From JANOYC01 sp031428675 (GTDB lineage: Bacteria > Actinomycetota > Actinomycetes > Actinomycetales > Microbacteriaceae), in NCBI GenBank assembly GCA_031428675.1, contig JANOYC010000028.1, forward strand, positions 1-29,925: a DNA stretch of 29,925 bases, in the 5' to 3' direction. The position numbers and the translations under genes were made by a program. Below the pieces are notes generated by a model. The model had not been told where the DNA came from. It saw nothing but the letters and a program-made list of their open reading frames with translations, and searched no databases. Of the stretch, positions 22,532 to 29,719 are shown piece by piece; within the stretch, counting starts at the first letter, position 1, and every line of letters begins with the position of its first letter.

Positions 22532-23870
22532 GGCGCTGCACCCCGGGAGAGCCAGTGACGACGCGCGCTATCACGTCGGCGCGCGCGGGCTTGCCGGCTG
22601 CCGTTCGAGCGAACGCCTCGACGGTGAACCATCGCCGTGGCTGCTGGGCAATGCTCAAGCGCTCTCGGCACTGCACGCGCCACTGCCTGTACTCGGCGGA
22701 TCCCGCTGCTCCCGTTGTTTCAACCACTACGCAGACAATAGCGCCCAGTCGTGGATGCGGCATGCCGAAGACGATGGCGTCGGTGATACCCGGCATCCCG
22801 CGCACGACTGTTTCCACGTCGCCGGGAATCACCGTTGCACCGGCGGTGATGATGGCGCCATCACTGCGGCCGCGAAGCTCGAGCACCTCGGGTTCCTCGC
22901 CGCCGCGCACCGTGACGAGATCACCGACGCTCGCCCATCCATCGCGGATGACGAAGGGTCCGCCGGCACCGAGATACCCGGTGGCGAGGTAGGGCGAGTT
23001 GACCGACAACACACCGACTCCAGTATCCGGGCCGGAAGCAGGGAGATCGTCGACGCGCCATCGCACACCGGGAAATGGCCGCAGACCGGAGCCATCGTTC
23101 TCGACAGCGACGAACGAGAGTTCCGCGGCGCCGTAGTACATGACTACCCGGATGCCGTGGGCCTCTGCCCGCGCGCGTTCGGCTTGTGAAAGCGGTGCGC
23201 CGCCGACGAACGCGATTCGAAGGGAGTGCGCCGCGCCTTTTTCGATCACGTCAACGACCCGCATCAATGCGGTAGGCGTCGTGTGCACGATCGTCGACCG
23301 CGGGAGCACCGCGGCGAGCGCATTGTCAGAACCGTCTACGGGAACGACGACGGGCAGTCCCGACCAGAGCGCGTGCACCGCCGCGAACGCGCTGAGCGAG
23401 CTGACGAGCGACACCGGAATGAGCACCGCGTCGCCGCCGCGCACCTCGAGCATGTGCGATACGTGGGCGAACGACGAGAACCAGGAGTCATGACTACGCA
23501 CGATGACTCGCGGAGTCCCGGTGCTGCCGGAACTGAATGCTGCCCAACCCGCAGCGTCGGCGACCGCGCCCGGGATGCCGAGCTCGCCGGTGATGCGGGC
23601 GGCGTACTCCCGGCTCCAGCGGGAGTCTCCGATGAGGGGCACTGCGCCGATGCTCTCCGCCGCGAGAGTCGCGGCAAGCGCCTCGACCGGATCGCTACTG
23701 CGTACTAAGACGACTTCGTGGGGGCCTGGCTCGCGCGTTCGCAGAGCGTGAGCGCGCTCCTCGATGCGCTCGACGAGCACTCGGGCAGTGATTTCCGCGC
23801 GGTCCGTGATAACCGCGACATCATCGGGACGCGCCGCTGCGCGAGCGACAACTGCCGCGGTCACCCTCAT
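22524..23870 (-). CDS. AMP-dependent acyl-CoA synthetase/ligase in the biotin-import operon
   Basis: This is a compact (448-residue) ANL-superfamily adenylating enzyme that should activate a carboxylic acid as acyl-AMP and transfer it to CoA. The core P-loop motif is FSSGSTGTPR (112-121). Further motifs are YYGAAELSF (245-253), WASVGDLV (312-319, with the ribose-binding D317), LRGRSDGAIITAG (332-344) and the catalytic Lys K427 in TAAGKPAR. The N-terminal domain is shorter than in long-chain FadD enzymes (about 550), which suits a small or dicarboxylic substrate. It starts 6 bp after the bioY stop and overlaps the thiolase-like gene by 8 bp. The context suggests pimelate or a related biotin precursor as substrate; this is inference. 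Confidence 0.9.
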   Translation of the reverse strand: MRVTAAVVARAAARPDDVAVITDRAEITARVLVERIEERAHALRTREPGPHEVVLVRSSDPVEALAATLAAESIGAVPLIGDSRWSREYAARITGELGIPGAVADAAGWAAFSSGSTGTPRVIVRSHDSWFSSFAHVSHMLEVRGGDAVLIPVSLVSSLSAFAAVHALWSGLPVVVPVDGSDNALAAVLPRSTIVHTTPTALMRVVDVIEKGAAHSLRIAFVGGAPLSQAERARAEAHGIRVVMYYGAAELSFVAVENDGSGLRPFPGVRWRVDDLPASGPDTGVGVLSVNSPYLATGYLGAGGPFVIRDGWASVGDLVTVRGGEEPEVLELRGRSDGAIITAGATVIPGDVETVVRGMPGITDAIVFGMPHPRLGAIVCVVVETTGAAGSAEYRQWRVQCRERLSIAQQPRRWFTVEAFARTAAGKPARADVIARVVTGSPGVQRHA

Positions 23871-23876
23871 CCGATG

Positions 23877-24497
23877 CTAATCCTGGTGACGCGGGGCGCT
23901 GAGCACGGGCTCGCGGTCAACCGTGGCACCTCGGACAGGCTCGAATGCACGCGGGTATGCCTTCCACACCGCGAGAGTGAGCAGCGTCGCGATGGCGACT
24001 TTCAGCAGGTCGCCGGGCACAAAGACCAGGCTGAGCAACGCCGTCTGGCCGAGCGGCACGCCCGTGACCAGCGACTGCACCGGAATTCCTACCGCGTAGA
24101 TCACGCCAATCCCGCCGACGAGACATCCGAGCAATACCCTCCACCACGCGGGCCGAGTGGTGCGAACAGACTGCGCGATGAGACCAATAACGGCCGCTCC
24201 GACTATCCAGCCGATGAGATACCCCGCGGATGCGCCGGCGAAGACCCCGAGACCTCCTCGCCCTCCCGAGAGGAGGGGGAGACCGGCGGCGACGAGCACC
24301 AGCAGAACCACGACCGACAGCGCCCCGCGCCACCACCCGAGGATGGTGCCCGCGAGCATGACGCCGAGGGTCTGCAGGGTGATGGGAACGGCGTTGCCGA
24401 ACGCAACGATCGAGCCGGGCAGACCGAGAATCACAATGATCGCAGAGAACGTCGAAATACGAGCGAGATCGGACAGCGAGAAGCGCGAAAGTTTCAT
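23877..24497 (-). CDS. bioY: Biotin transporter S component
   Basis: This is a 206-residue six-helix membrane protein, the biotin-binding S component. The segment VPITLQTLGVMLAGTILGWW (about 38-57) is the BioY signature, and the run FAGASAGYLIGWIVGAA (about 86-102) with glycine-rich helices is typical. Together with BioM and BioN at the end of the same operon it forms a complete BioMNY importer. The ATG at 24497 is chosen because the upstream part of the frame (to 24608) is not hydrophobic and runs into the divergent promoter region. A -10-like CACGAT (minus strand) ends 6 nt before the ATG; a further TACAAT (minus, 24567-24562) lies about 65 nt upstream. No BirA-like or BioQ operator was recognised. 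Confidence 0.95.
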   Translation of the reverse strand: MKLSRFSLSDLARISTFSAIIVILGLPGSIVAFGNAVPITLQTLGVMLAGTILGWWRGALSVVVLLVLVAAGLPLLSGGRGGLGVFAGASAGYLIGWIVGAAVIGLIAQSVRTTRPAWWRVLLGCLVGGIGVIYAVGIPVQSLVTGVPLGQTALLSLVFVPGDLLKVAIATLLTLAVWKAYPRAFEPVRGATVDREPVLSAPRHQD

Positions 24498-24561
24498 GGG
24501 TATATCGTGGCAGGCAACGGGACGATCCAGCGGCGTATTACCGAAGGCTTCGTCGCTAGTC

Positions 24562-24567
24562 ATTGTA
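24562..24567 (-). promoter_or_regulatory. Candidate -10 element of the biotin operon
   Basis: TACAAT on the minus strand, about 64 nt upstream of the bioY ATG in the 121-bp divergent region. No convincing -35 box lies at 16-18 bp, so support is weak; an alternative start close to the gene is given under bioY. Confidence 0.3.
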
Positions 24568-24618
24568 GGAAACGCACAAGTCGGCAGGTGGGAAAACCTC
24601 ACTGTCAAGGGTGGTGGG

Positions 24619-24972
24619 ATGCGGGTTTACGGCAGCACGGTCGACGACGCTACCCGGTGCATCCACTACTCGACCGTCAAAGACATCGTCGCCATCCGAT
24701 TTCGATGTTGCGACCGTTACTACCCGTGCTTCGAATGTCACAGCGAAGGCGAATCTCACCCAGCAGAGCAATGGCCGGTCGCCGACTTTGATCGGCTGGC
24801 GATCCTGTGCGGGAACTGCCATACCGAGCTGACGATTTCGGCATACCGCGCAGCGGACGAGTGCGCCACGTGCCACGCGGCGTTCAACGAGCGCTGCCGG
24901 CTTCACGCACATCTCTACTTCGACGTGAGCGCTGAGACCGACACCACCCCGACCGAAGGAATTACTGCATGA
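24619..24972 (+). CDS. CHY zinc-finger protein
   Basis: This is a 117-residue Cys/His-rich protein that matches the CHY-type zinc-finger family. It runs VYGSTVDDATRCIHYSTVKD, then IAIRFRCCDRYYPCFECHSE, then H-x-x-EQWPVADFD, LAILCGNCHTELTI, CATCHAAFNERCRLHAHLYF. There are about ten Cys and many His, enough for three zinc sites. Bacterial members are stand-alone and of unknown biochemical role; eukaryotic CHY fingers occur in ubiquitin ligases. The ATG at 24619 has AAGG 8 nt upstream. The reading frame is open much further upstream, but there it is antisense to bioY. The stop overlaps the alpha-glucosidase ATG (ATGA), so the two are translationally coupled. Confidence 0.9.
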   Translation: MRVYGSTVDDATRCIHYSTVKDIVAIRFRCCDRYYPCFECHSEGESHPAEQWPVADFDRLAILCGNCHTELTISAYRAADECATCHAAFNERCRLHAHLYFDVSAETDTTPTEGITA

Positions 24973-26636
24973 CGGGCTCCAACCCTTCCCGCACCTCGCC
25001 CACAGCCGACGCCGACTGGTGGCGCCAAGCCGCGGTCTATCAGATTTATCCGCGCAGCTTCTTCGACTCCGACGGGGATGGCTTGGGCGACATCGCGGGC
25101 ATCACGGCTAAGGTTCCGTATCTCGCGTCGCTGGGCATCGACGCAGTGTGGCTGAGCCCGTTCTACCCATCTGCCCTCGCCGACGGGGGCTACGACGTCG
25201 ACGACTACCGCAACGTCGATCCGAAACTCGGAACCCTCGACGACTTCGACGCCATGACTTCGGCACTGCGTAGCGCCGGCATCAAGCTCATCGTCGACAT
25301 CGTGCCGAACCATTCCGGAGACGGGCACGTGTGGTTCCAGGAAGCGCTCGCTTCTCCGCCCGGGTCTGCCGCTCGTGAGCGTTACATCTTTCGAGACGGT
25401 CTGGGTGAGAACGGCGAACTGCCTCCGTCGGATTGGACGAGCCATTTCGGTGGTCGCGCCTGGACCCGGGTCACCGAAGCCGACGGCACTCCCGGCCAGT
25501 GGTACCTCCACTTGTTCGCCCGCGAGCAGCCGGACTGGAACTGGAACAATCCTGAAGTTCGCGAGGACTTCCTCACGACCTTGCGGTTCTGGTCTGACCG
25601 CGGTGCCGACGGATTCCGGGTGGATGTCGCTCACGCTCTTGCGAAAGACATGTCGGAGCCGTTGCGTTCGAAGCCCTCCGTCGCAAGCGACGACATTCCT
25701 TTGGACGGCAGCGACCCGCTATTCGATCGCGACGAGGTGCACCAGATCTATGCCGAGTGGCGCGAGGTCTTCAACGAGTACACCCCGCCACGCACCGCCG
25801 TCGCTGAAGCGTGGGTTCCCGCGACGCGGCGGCACGCCTACGCGAGCCCGGAGGGCCTCGGTCAGGCGTTCAACTTCGACCTGCTCACGGCGAGTTGGGA
25901 CATTCGAGAATTCCGTTCGATCATCCGCGGCAATCTCGAGGACGCTGCGGCATCCGGTGCATCGTCGACATGGGTGTTCTCGAACCATGACGTCATCCGC
26001 CACGCATCGCGCTACGGCCTGCCCCAGATTGCGGCGAAGCAGCAGGAATGGCTTCTCAGCGGCGGAATAAGTCACGTAGAGGATCGCGAGACAGGGTTGC
26101 GTCGCGCCCGCGCCGCAACCCTGCTGATGCTTGCACTGCCCGGATCGGCCTACCTGTACCAGGGCGAGGAGCTCGGTCTGTTCGAAGTAGCCGACCTGCC
26201 CATCGAGTCACTGCAAGACCCGGTGTGGTTCCGCACCAACCATGAGGTCAAGGGACGCGATGGATGCCGGGTGCCCCTGCCGTGGACAACCGACAAACCG
26301 GCGTTCGGCTTCAGTTCGGGACACCCCCATCTCCCGCAACCGGAATGGTTCGCCGACCACGCGGCGTCTACCCAGGGCGGCGTCGACGGTAGCACGCTCG
26401 AGCTCTATCGCTCTGCACTCGCGCACCGATCACGACTGCAATCGGCGGAGACGCTCGAATGGCACGACAGCGCGACAAAAAACGTTCTGCACTTCGTGCG
26501 TCCTGGCGGATGGCATTCGGTGACGAACTTCGGAAAGATGCCCGTCGCCCTGCCCGCTGGGGATGTCCGGGTAACGAGCGCGCCGCTCGTCGACGGAATG
26601 TTGCCTCACGATACGACCGCGTGGGTGCTCGTCTGA
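24969..26636 (+). CDS. GH13 alpha-glucosidase (oligo-1,6-glucosidase type)
   Basis: This 555-residue retaining alpha-glucosidase likely acts on short malto- or isomalto-oligosaccharides, or sucrose/trehalose. The N-terminal WWRQAAVYQIYPRSFFDSDG (17-36) is the family hallmark. Catalytic residues are D219 (GFRVDVAH), E280 (AVAEAW) and D341 (FSNHDVI). Conserved region I is IVDIVPNHSG (108-117), and QPDWNWNNPEVR (187-198) is typical of the GH13 alpha-glucosidase subfamilies. There is no signal peptide, so it is intracellular and probably uses imported oligosaccharides. Together with the GH15 enzyme elsewhere in the window it gives the cell two intracellular glucose-releasing routes. The start overlaps the CHY gene stop. 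Confidence 0.94.
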   Translation: MTGSNPSRTSPTADADWWRQAAVYQIYPRSFFDSDGDGLGDIAGITAKVPYLASLGIDAVWLSPFYPSALADGGYDVDDYRNVDPKLGTLDDFDAMTSALRSAGIKLIVDIVPNHSGDGHVWFQEALASPPGSAARERYIFRDGLGENGELPPSDWTSHFGGRAWTRVTEADGTPGQWYLHLFAREQPDWNWNNPEVREDFLTTLRFWSDRGADGFRVDVAHALAKDMSEPLRSKPSVASDDIPLDGSDPLFDRDEVHQIYAEWREVFNEYTPPRTAVAEAWVPATRRHAYASPEGLGQAFNFDLLTASWDIREFRSIIRGNLEDAAASGASSTWVFSNHDVIRHASRYGLPQIAAKQQEWLLSGGISHVEDRETGLRRARAATLLMLALPGSAYLYQGEELGLFEVADLPIESLQDPVWFRTNHEVKGRDGCRVPLPWTTDKPAFGFSSGHPHLPQPEWFADHAASTQGGVDGSTLELYRSALAHRSRLQSAETLEWHDSATKNVLHFVRPGGWHSVTNFGKMPVALPAGDVRVTSAPLVDGMLPHDTTAWVLV

Positions 26637-26657
26637 CGCATCCCGCAGAATGATGGC

Positions 26658-27386
26658 ATGAAGCCGTTTGTGCTGTTGGCCACGCGCGCGGAAGACGCCG
26701 TGGCCGACGGCGAATACGAAGCGATCGCACGCTTCGCTCGCCTCGTGCCCGCAGAACTCGTGCGGGTGCGGCTCGAGGCGAATCCCATGCCGGCGATTGA
26801 CCTCGATGACTACTCGGGCGTGATCGTTGGGGGCAGCCCTTTCACCTCGAGCGACGACGTCGCATCCAAGTCCGCGGTGCAGTTGCGCGTCGAACGAGAG
26901 CTGAGCGGGCTGCTCGATGTCATTGTGGATCGCGACTTCCCGTTCCTCGGTGCGTGTTACGGCATCGGGAGCCTGGGCACCCACCAAGGCGCGATCGTCG
27001 ATCGCGAGCACGGAGAACCCGTGGGGCCGACGGAAATCCAGCTCACCAACGCCGGCCGTGAGGATCCGTTGCTAAACGGCCTCCCCGCGACATTCACCGC
27101 CTTCGTCGGGCACAAGGAAGCGATCAGCGAACTCCCCGAACACGCCGCGCTGCTCGCGTCATCGGCCGGGTGCCCCGTGCAGATGTTCCGAGTCAAGCGC
27201 AACGTCTATGCCACACAGTTCCACCCCGAGCTCACCCCAGACGGAATCGTCGAACGCATTTGGGCCTATCGACACAATGGTTACTTCCCGCCTGAGGATG
27301 CCGAAGCGCTCGTCGAGCGGGTACGAAGCGCTCCCGTGACCGAGCCCGGCCGCATTCTCGCCAACTTCGTCGAACGCTATCGCTGA
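26658..27386 (+). CDS. Class I glutamine amidotransferase-like protein (GuaA-N type)
   Basis: This 242-residue stand-alone glutaminase domain, related to the N-terminal half of GMP synthetase, has the triad C100 (LGACYGIG), H189 and E191 (QFHPEL). The oxyanion strand is VIVGGSPFTSSDD (55-67). No synthetase domain is attached or adjacent. Such single-domain proteins are often annotated as GMP synthase-like amidotransferases, and some hydrolyse gamma-glutamyl compounds; the acceptor here is unknown. It lies 21 bp after the alpha-glucosidase stop. CAGAAT (26646-26651) sits 6 nt before the ATG, possibly a leaderless promoter. A hairpin at 27418-27447 probably ends its transcript. Confidence 0.9.
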   Translation: MKPFVLLATRAEDAVADGEYEAIARFARLVPAELVRVRLEANPMPAIDLDDYSGVIVGGSPFTSSDDVASKSAVQLRVERELSGLLDVIVDRDFPFLGACYGIGSLGTHQGAIVDREHGEPVGPTEIQLTNAGREDPLLNGLPATFTAFVGHKEAISELPEHAALLASSAGCPVQMFRVKRNVYATQFHPELTPDGIVERIWAYRHNGYFPPEDAEALVERVRSAPVTEPGRILANFVERYR

Positions 27387-27410
27387 GCCGAGTTCTCACC
27401 ACGCCTGAAT

Positions 27411-27472
27411 GTTCACCGGAGCGTCATCCACACGGCCCTGACGCTCCCCCAAAGTGGACTCTGTGGTTCACC
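27411..27472 (+). promoter_or_regulatory. Paired GTTCACC motifs upstream of the PhoX-like gene
   Basis: GTTCACC occurs at 27411-27417 and again at 27466-27472, 55 bp apart (about five helical turns). GTTCACC is the core of the actinobacterial PHO box bound by PhoP, as I recall it from Streptomyces. The first copy is followed 11 nt later by CGTCATC, a weaker match that could be the second half of a direct repeat. No experimental basis; inference. Confidence 0.35.
27418..27447 (+). terminator. Hairpin between the amidotransferase and PhoX-like genes
   Basis: GGAGCGTCA and TGACGCTCC form a perfect 9-bp stem with a 12-nt loop, followed by CCCAAAG. It lies 31 bp after the amidotransferase stop and most likely ends that transcript. 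Confidence 0.6.
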
Positions 27473-27519
27473 CCCAACTCCTACGGTCGTCGCGTACCGA
27501 ATCACAAAGGAGACATCTG

Positions 27520-28752
27520 TTGCGTAAACACCTCGCTGCCACCGGCGCCCTGTCGGCCATCGCCCTTCTCACCGTCGCACCCATGGCGTCGGCGCACGGC
27601 GGGCCCTTCTCGTTCGACCCCATAGCCGGCTCCGCCTACGGACTGGCGAGCAGCACCTGGACGGTTCCGTTTGTCGTGCCGGCAGGCTTCACCCAGTCCC
27701 TGCTGAATGACGAAACGACCGTGGACGTCTACCCCGGCGTCGATGATCTCCGCGACATGAACACCCAGAACGAGACAGGTCGTCAGAACGGACGCTATCT
27801 GTACAGCACGTTCGAGGTGTCCGCCAACGGCGCTGTTTCGGTTACCGACCTGAAAACCGGTGACGTGAAGATCATCGCCCAGCGCGAGGACTGGAACCGA
27901 CTTGACGGAATCCGCTGGACACCGTGGGGCACGCTCCTGGTCACCGAAGAAACGGCGCTCGGCCGCGTCTACGAGCTGTTCCTCGACGACAAGGACCTCA
28001 CCTCGGTCGTTCGCATCGAGGAGCGCACGCAGCTCGGCGCGCTCCGCCACGAAGGCATCGACGTGGGCGCGGACGGCGCGGTGTACGTCATTGACGAGTT
28101 CAACGGCGGCTCAATCTTCCGATTCGTTCCGAGCGTTCGCGGTGACCTGTCGGCTGGTCAGTTGGACGCGCTCAAACTCACCGGGCTGAGCGACGCACAG
28201 CAACTGTGGAACGCTGCGACATTCACCGAGAAGGTCGGTGCGTTCTCTTGGGTTCCCCTCGACATGACTCTCGCCGCCGCCGACGCCGACGCCGCGGCCA
28301 ACGCGGTGCACGCAAGCGAATTTGGTCGGCCGGAGGATGTCGAAATCATCGGCGACACGCTTTACGTAGCGAACACGAGCGAAGACCGTGTGGTGGCCGT
28401 GAAGCTCGACGCGAGAGAGCTCACGTCATTTGTAGAGGCCGGAGTCAACGTGCCGGTCGAGAATCAGGCCAACGGCGTCACCGGGTTCAACAATCCCGAC
28501 AACCTCGCCGAGGGTCCCGATGGGGCACTCTGGGTGACCGAAGACAACGACTTCAGCGACATCTACCGCACCTCAGCGGACAGCAACAACGACGGTCGGG
28601 CAGACAGCGTCGACCTATTCGCATCCCTCACTGACAAGGGAGCGGAAACCACCGGCATCTACTTCGGAAAGAACCCGAAGGTGCTGTTCGCCAACATTCA
28701 GCACCCCGACAAGCCGCTCGCCGATGGAACCTGGATGATCAGCGCACACTGA
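27520..28752 (+). CDS. Secreted PhoX-like beta-propeller protein (DUF839)
   Basis: This is a 410-residue exported protein. The TTG start at 27520 has AAAGGAG 7 nt upstream and gives a clean signal peptide: RKH, a hydrophobic core LSAIALLTVAPM, then the cleavage site ASA-HGG near residue 27. The frame extends 66 bp upstream, but that part is not signal-like. The mature part shows PhoX/DUF839 propeller motifs: LDGIRWTPWGTLLVTEE, HEGIDVGADGAVYVIDE, GRPEDVEIIGDTLYVANT, and NPDNLAEGPDGALWVTED. PhoX-family enzymes are Ca/Fe alkaline phosphatases, but this protein is shorter than PhoX and I cannot confirm the metal ligands. Its function may be phosphatase or lactonase-like. GTTCACC motifs upstream fit phosphate control. 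Confidence 0.85.
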   Translation: MRKHLAATGALSAIALLTVAPMASAHGGPFSFDPIAGSAYGLASSTWTVPFVVPAGFTQSLLNDETTVDVYPGVDDLRDMNTQNETGRQNGRYLYSTFEVSANGAVSVTDLKTGDVKIIAQREDWNRLDGIRWTPWGTLLVTEETALGRVYELFLDDKDLTSVVRIEERTQLGALRHEGIDVGADGAVYVIDEFNGGSIFRFVPSVRGDLSAGQLDALKLTGLSDAQQLWNAATFTEKVGAFSWVPLDMTLAAADADAAANAVHASEFGRPEDVEIIGDTLYVANTSEDRVVAVKLDARELTSFVEAGVNVPVENQANGVTGFNNPDNLAEGPDGALWVTEDNDFSDIYRTSADSNNDGRADSVDLFASLTDKGAETTGIYFGKNPKVLFANIQHPDKPLADGTWMISAH

Positions 28753-28759
28753 CTTGGGC

Positions 28760-28804
28760 ACGACAAGGGAGGGTGCGCCACGACGCGCACCCGCCCTTAG
28801 TCGT
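28760..28804 (+). terminator. Nested terminator after the PhoX-like gene
   Basis: AAGGG-A-GGGTGCGC pairs with GCGCACCC-G-CCCTT around the loop CACGAC. An outer ACGAC/GTCGT pair extends the stem, giving about 19 paired bases with one mismatch and one bulge. It begins 8 bp after the stop codon. Confidence 0.8.
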
Positions 28805-28881
28805 TCTCGGCTCCGTGTCGCCACCGGGTTTGATCGGCGTCACTGCCGCACCGGACGATCCGGGTAGCCGGAGTGCGGGGT

Positions 28882-28887
28882 TAGAGT
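28882..28887 (+). promoter_or_regulatory. Candidate -10 element of a leaderless DUF1206 gene
   Basis: TAGAGT ends 6 nt before the GTG at 28894. No Shine-Dalgarno is present between them. Confidence 0.5.
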
Positions 28888-28893
28888 TAGCGC

Positions 28894-29703
28894 GTGAGTC
28901 ATCGATCCGCCCGCCGTATGGCTCGCAAGACCAGAAATGTCACGGCATTCCGCTTTCTCGCCCGCATCGGCTTCGCGGTCAACGGCCTGCTGCACGCGCT
29001 GATCGGGCTCATCGCCATCGGCCTCGCTCGCGGCGGCCCATCGGACGACGCCGATCAGTCAGGCGCCCTCAAGCAGCTCGCGGGGTCCCCCGGTGGCGTG
29101 ATCACCCTCTGGGCGGTGACCATCGGCCTGGCTGCGCTCGGAGTGTGGATGATCATCGAGGCGTTCCTGATGCCGACTCGTGGAAAACGTCGCAGAGCGA
29201 AGCACATCGCCGTCGAGGGATCGAAGGGACTCGCTTACCTTTTTCTGTCGGGTAGCGCGCTGATCTTCGCCCTTGGCGGCACGATCAACAGTGCGAGAGA
29301 CTCGCAAACCGCGAGCGCGCGACTGCTCTCGGCTCCCGGTGGAGTGCTCGTGATCGCACTCCTCGGCGTTCTCGTCTTCGGGATCGGCGTCTACTTCGTC
29401 GTCAAGGGGGTACTCCGCCGGTTCACGGAGGACATCGAGGTGCCGTCGGGTGCTGCGGGCACGGCGGTCACCACTCTCGGGGTGTTCGGCTACGCGGCGA
29501 AGGGGCTGGCCCTGCTCATTGTCGGCGTTTTGTTCGGGATCGCAGCGGCATTCGTCGATCCAAGCAAAGCGACGGGCCTCGACGGCGCGTTGCGCGCGCT
29601 GACAGAATTCCCGCTCGGTGAGGTGGCGCTGTGTGTCTTCGGCGCCGTCCTTATGGCCTACGGGGTGTACTGGTTCGCGCGCGCGCGCCACGAGCGCCTG
29701 TAG
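28894..29703 (+). CDS. DUF1206 membrane protein
   Basis: This is a 269-residue membrane protein built of three similar two-helix units: about residues 17-95, 100-180 and 187-262. Each unit opens with a conserved pattern: FRFLARIGFAVNGLLHALIG, then VEGSKGLAYLFLSGSALIFA, then LGVFGYAAKGLALLIVGVLF. This internal triplication is the DUF1206 hallmark. The N-terminus is basic (RSARRMARKTR), placing it in the cytoplasm by the positive-inside rule. Function is unknown in the family. The GTG start at 28894 is supported by the -10 element just upstream; the alternative in-frame ATG (residue 9) is less likely. It is convergent with the PAP2 gene, 16 bp away. Confidence 0.9.
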   Translation: MSHRSARRMARKTRNVTAFRFLARIGFAVNGLLHALIGLIAIGLARGGPSDDADQSGALKQLAGSPGGVITLWAVTIGLAALGVWMIIEAFLMPTRGKRRRAKHIAVEGSKGLAYLFLSGSALIFALGGTINSARDSQTASARLLSAPGGVLVIALLGVLVFGIGVYFVVKGVLRRFTEDIEVPSGAAGTAVTTLGVFGYAAKGLALLIVGVLFGIAAAFVDPSKATGLDGALRALTEFPLGEVALCVFGAVLMAYGVYWFARARHERL

Positions 29704-29719
29704 CGCTCCGACACCGACG

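Noticed and set aside
24157..24618. N-terminal extension of the CHY zinc-finger frame
   Set aside because: The extension is antisense to bioY and lacks family similarity; the CHY motif block begins at the ATG at 24619.
22143..24791. Long plus-strand frames opposite the ligase, thiolase-like and bioY genes
   Set aside because: They are rich in Arg, His, Asp and Gly without motifs, and antisense to well-supported family members.
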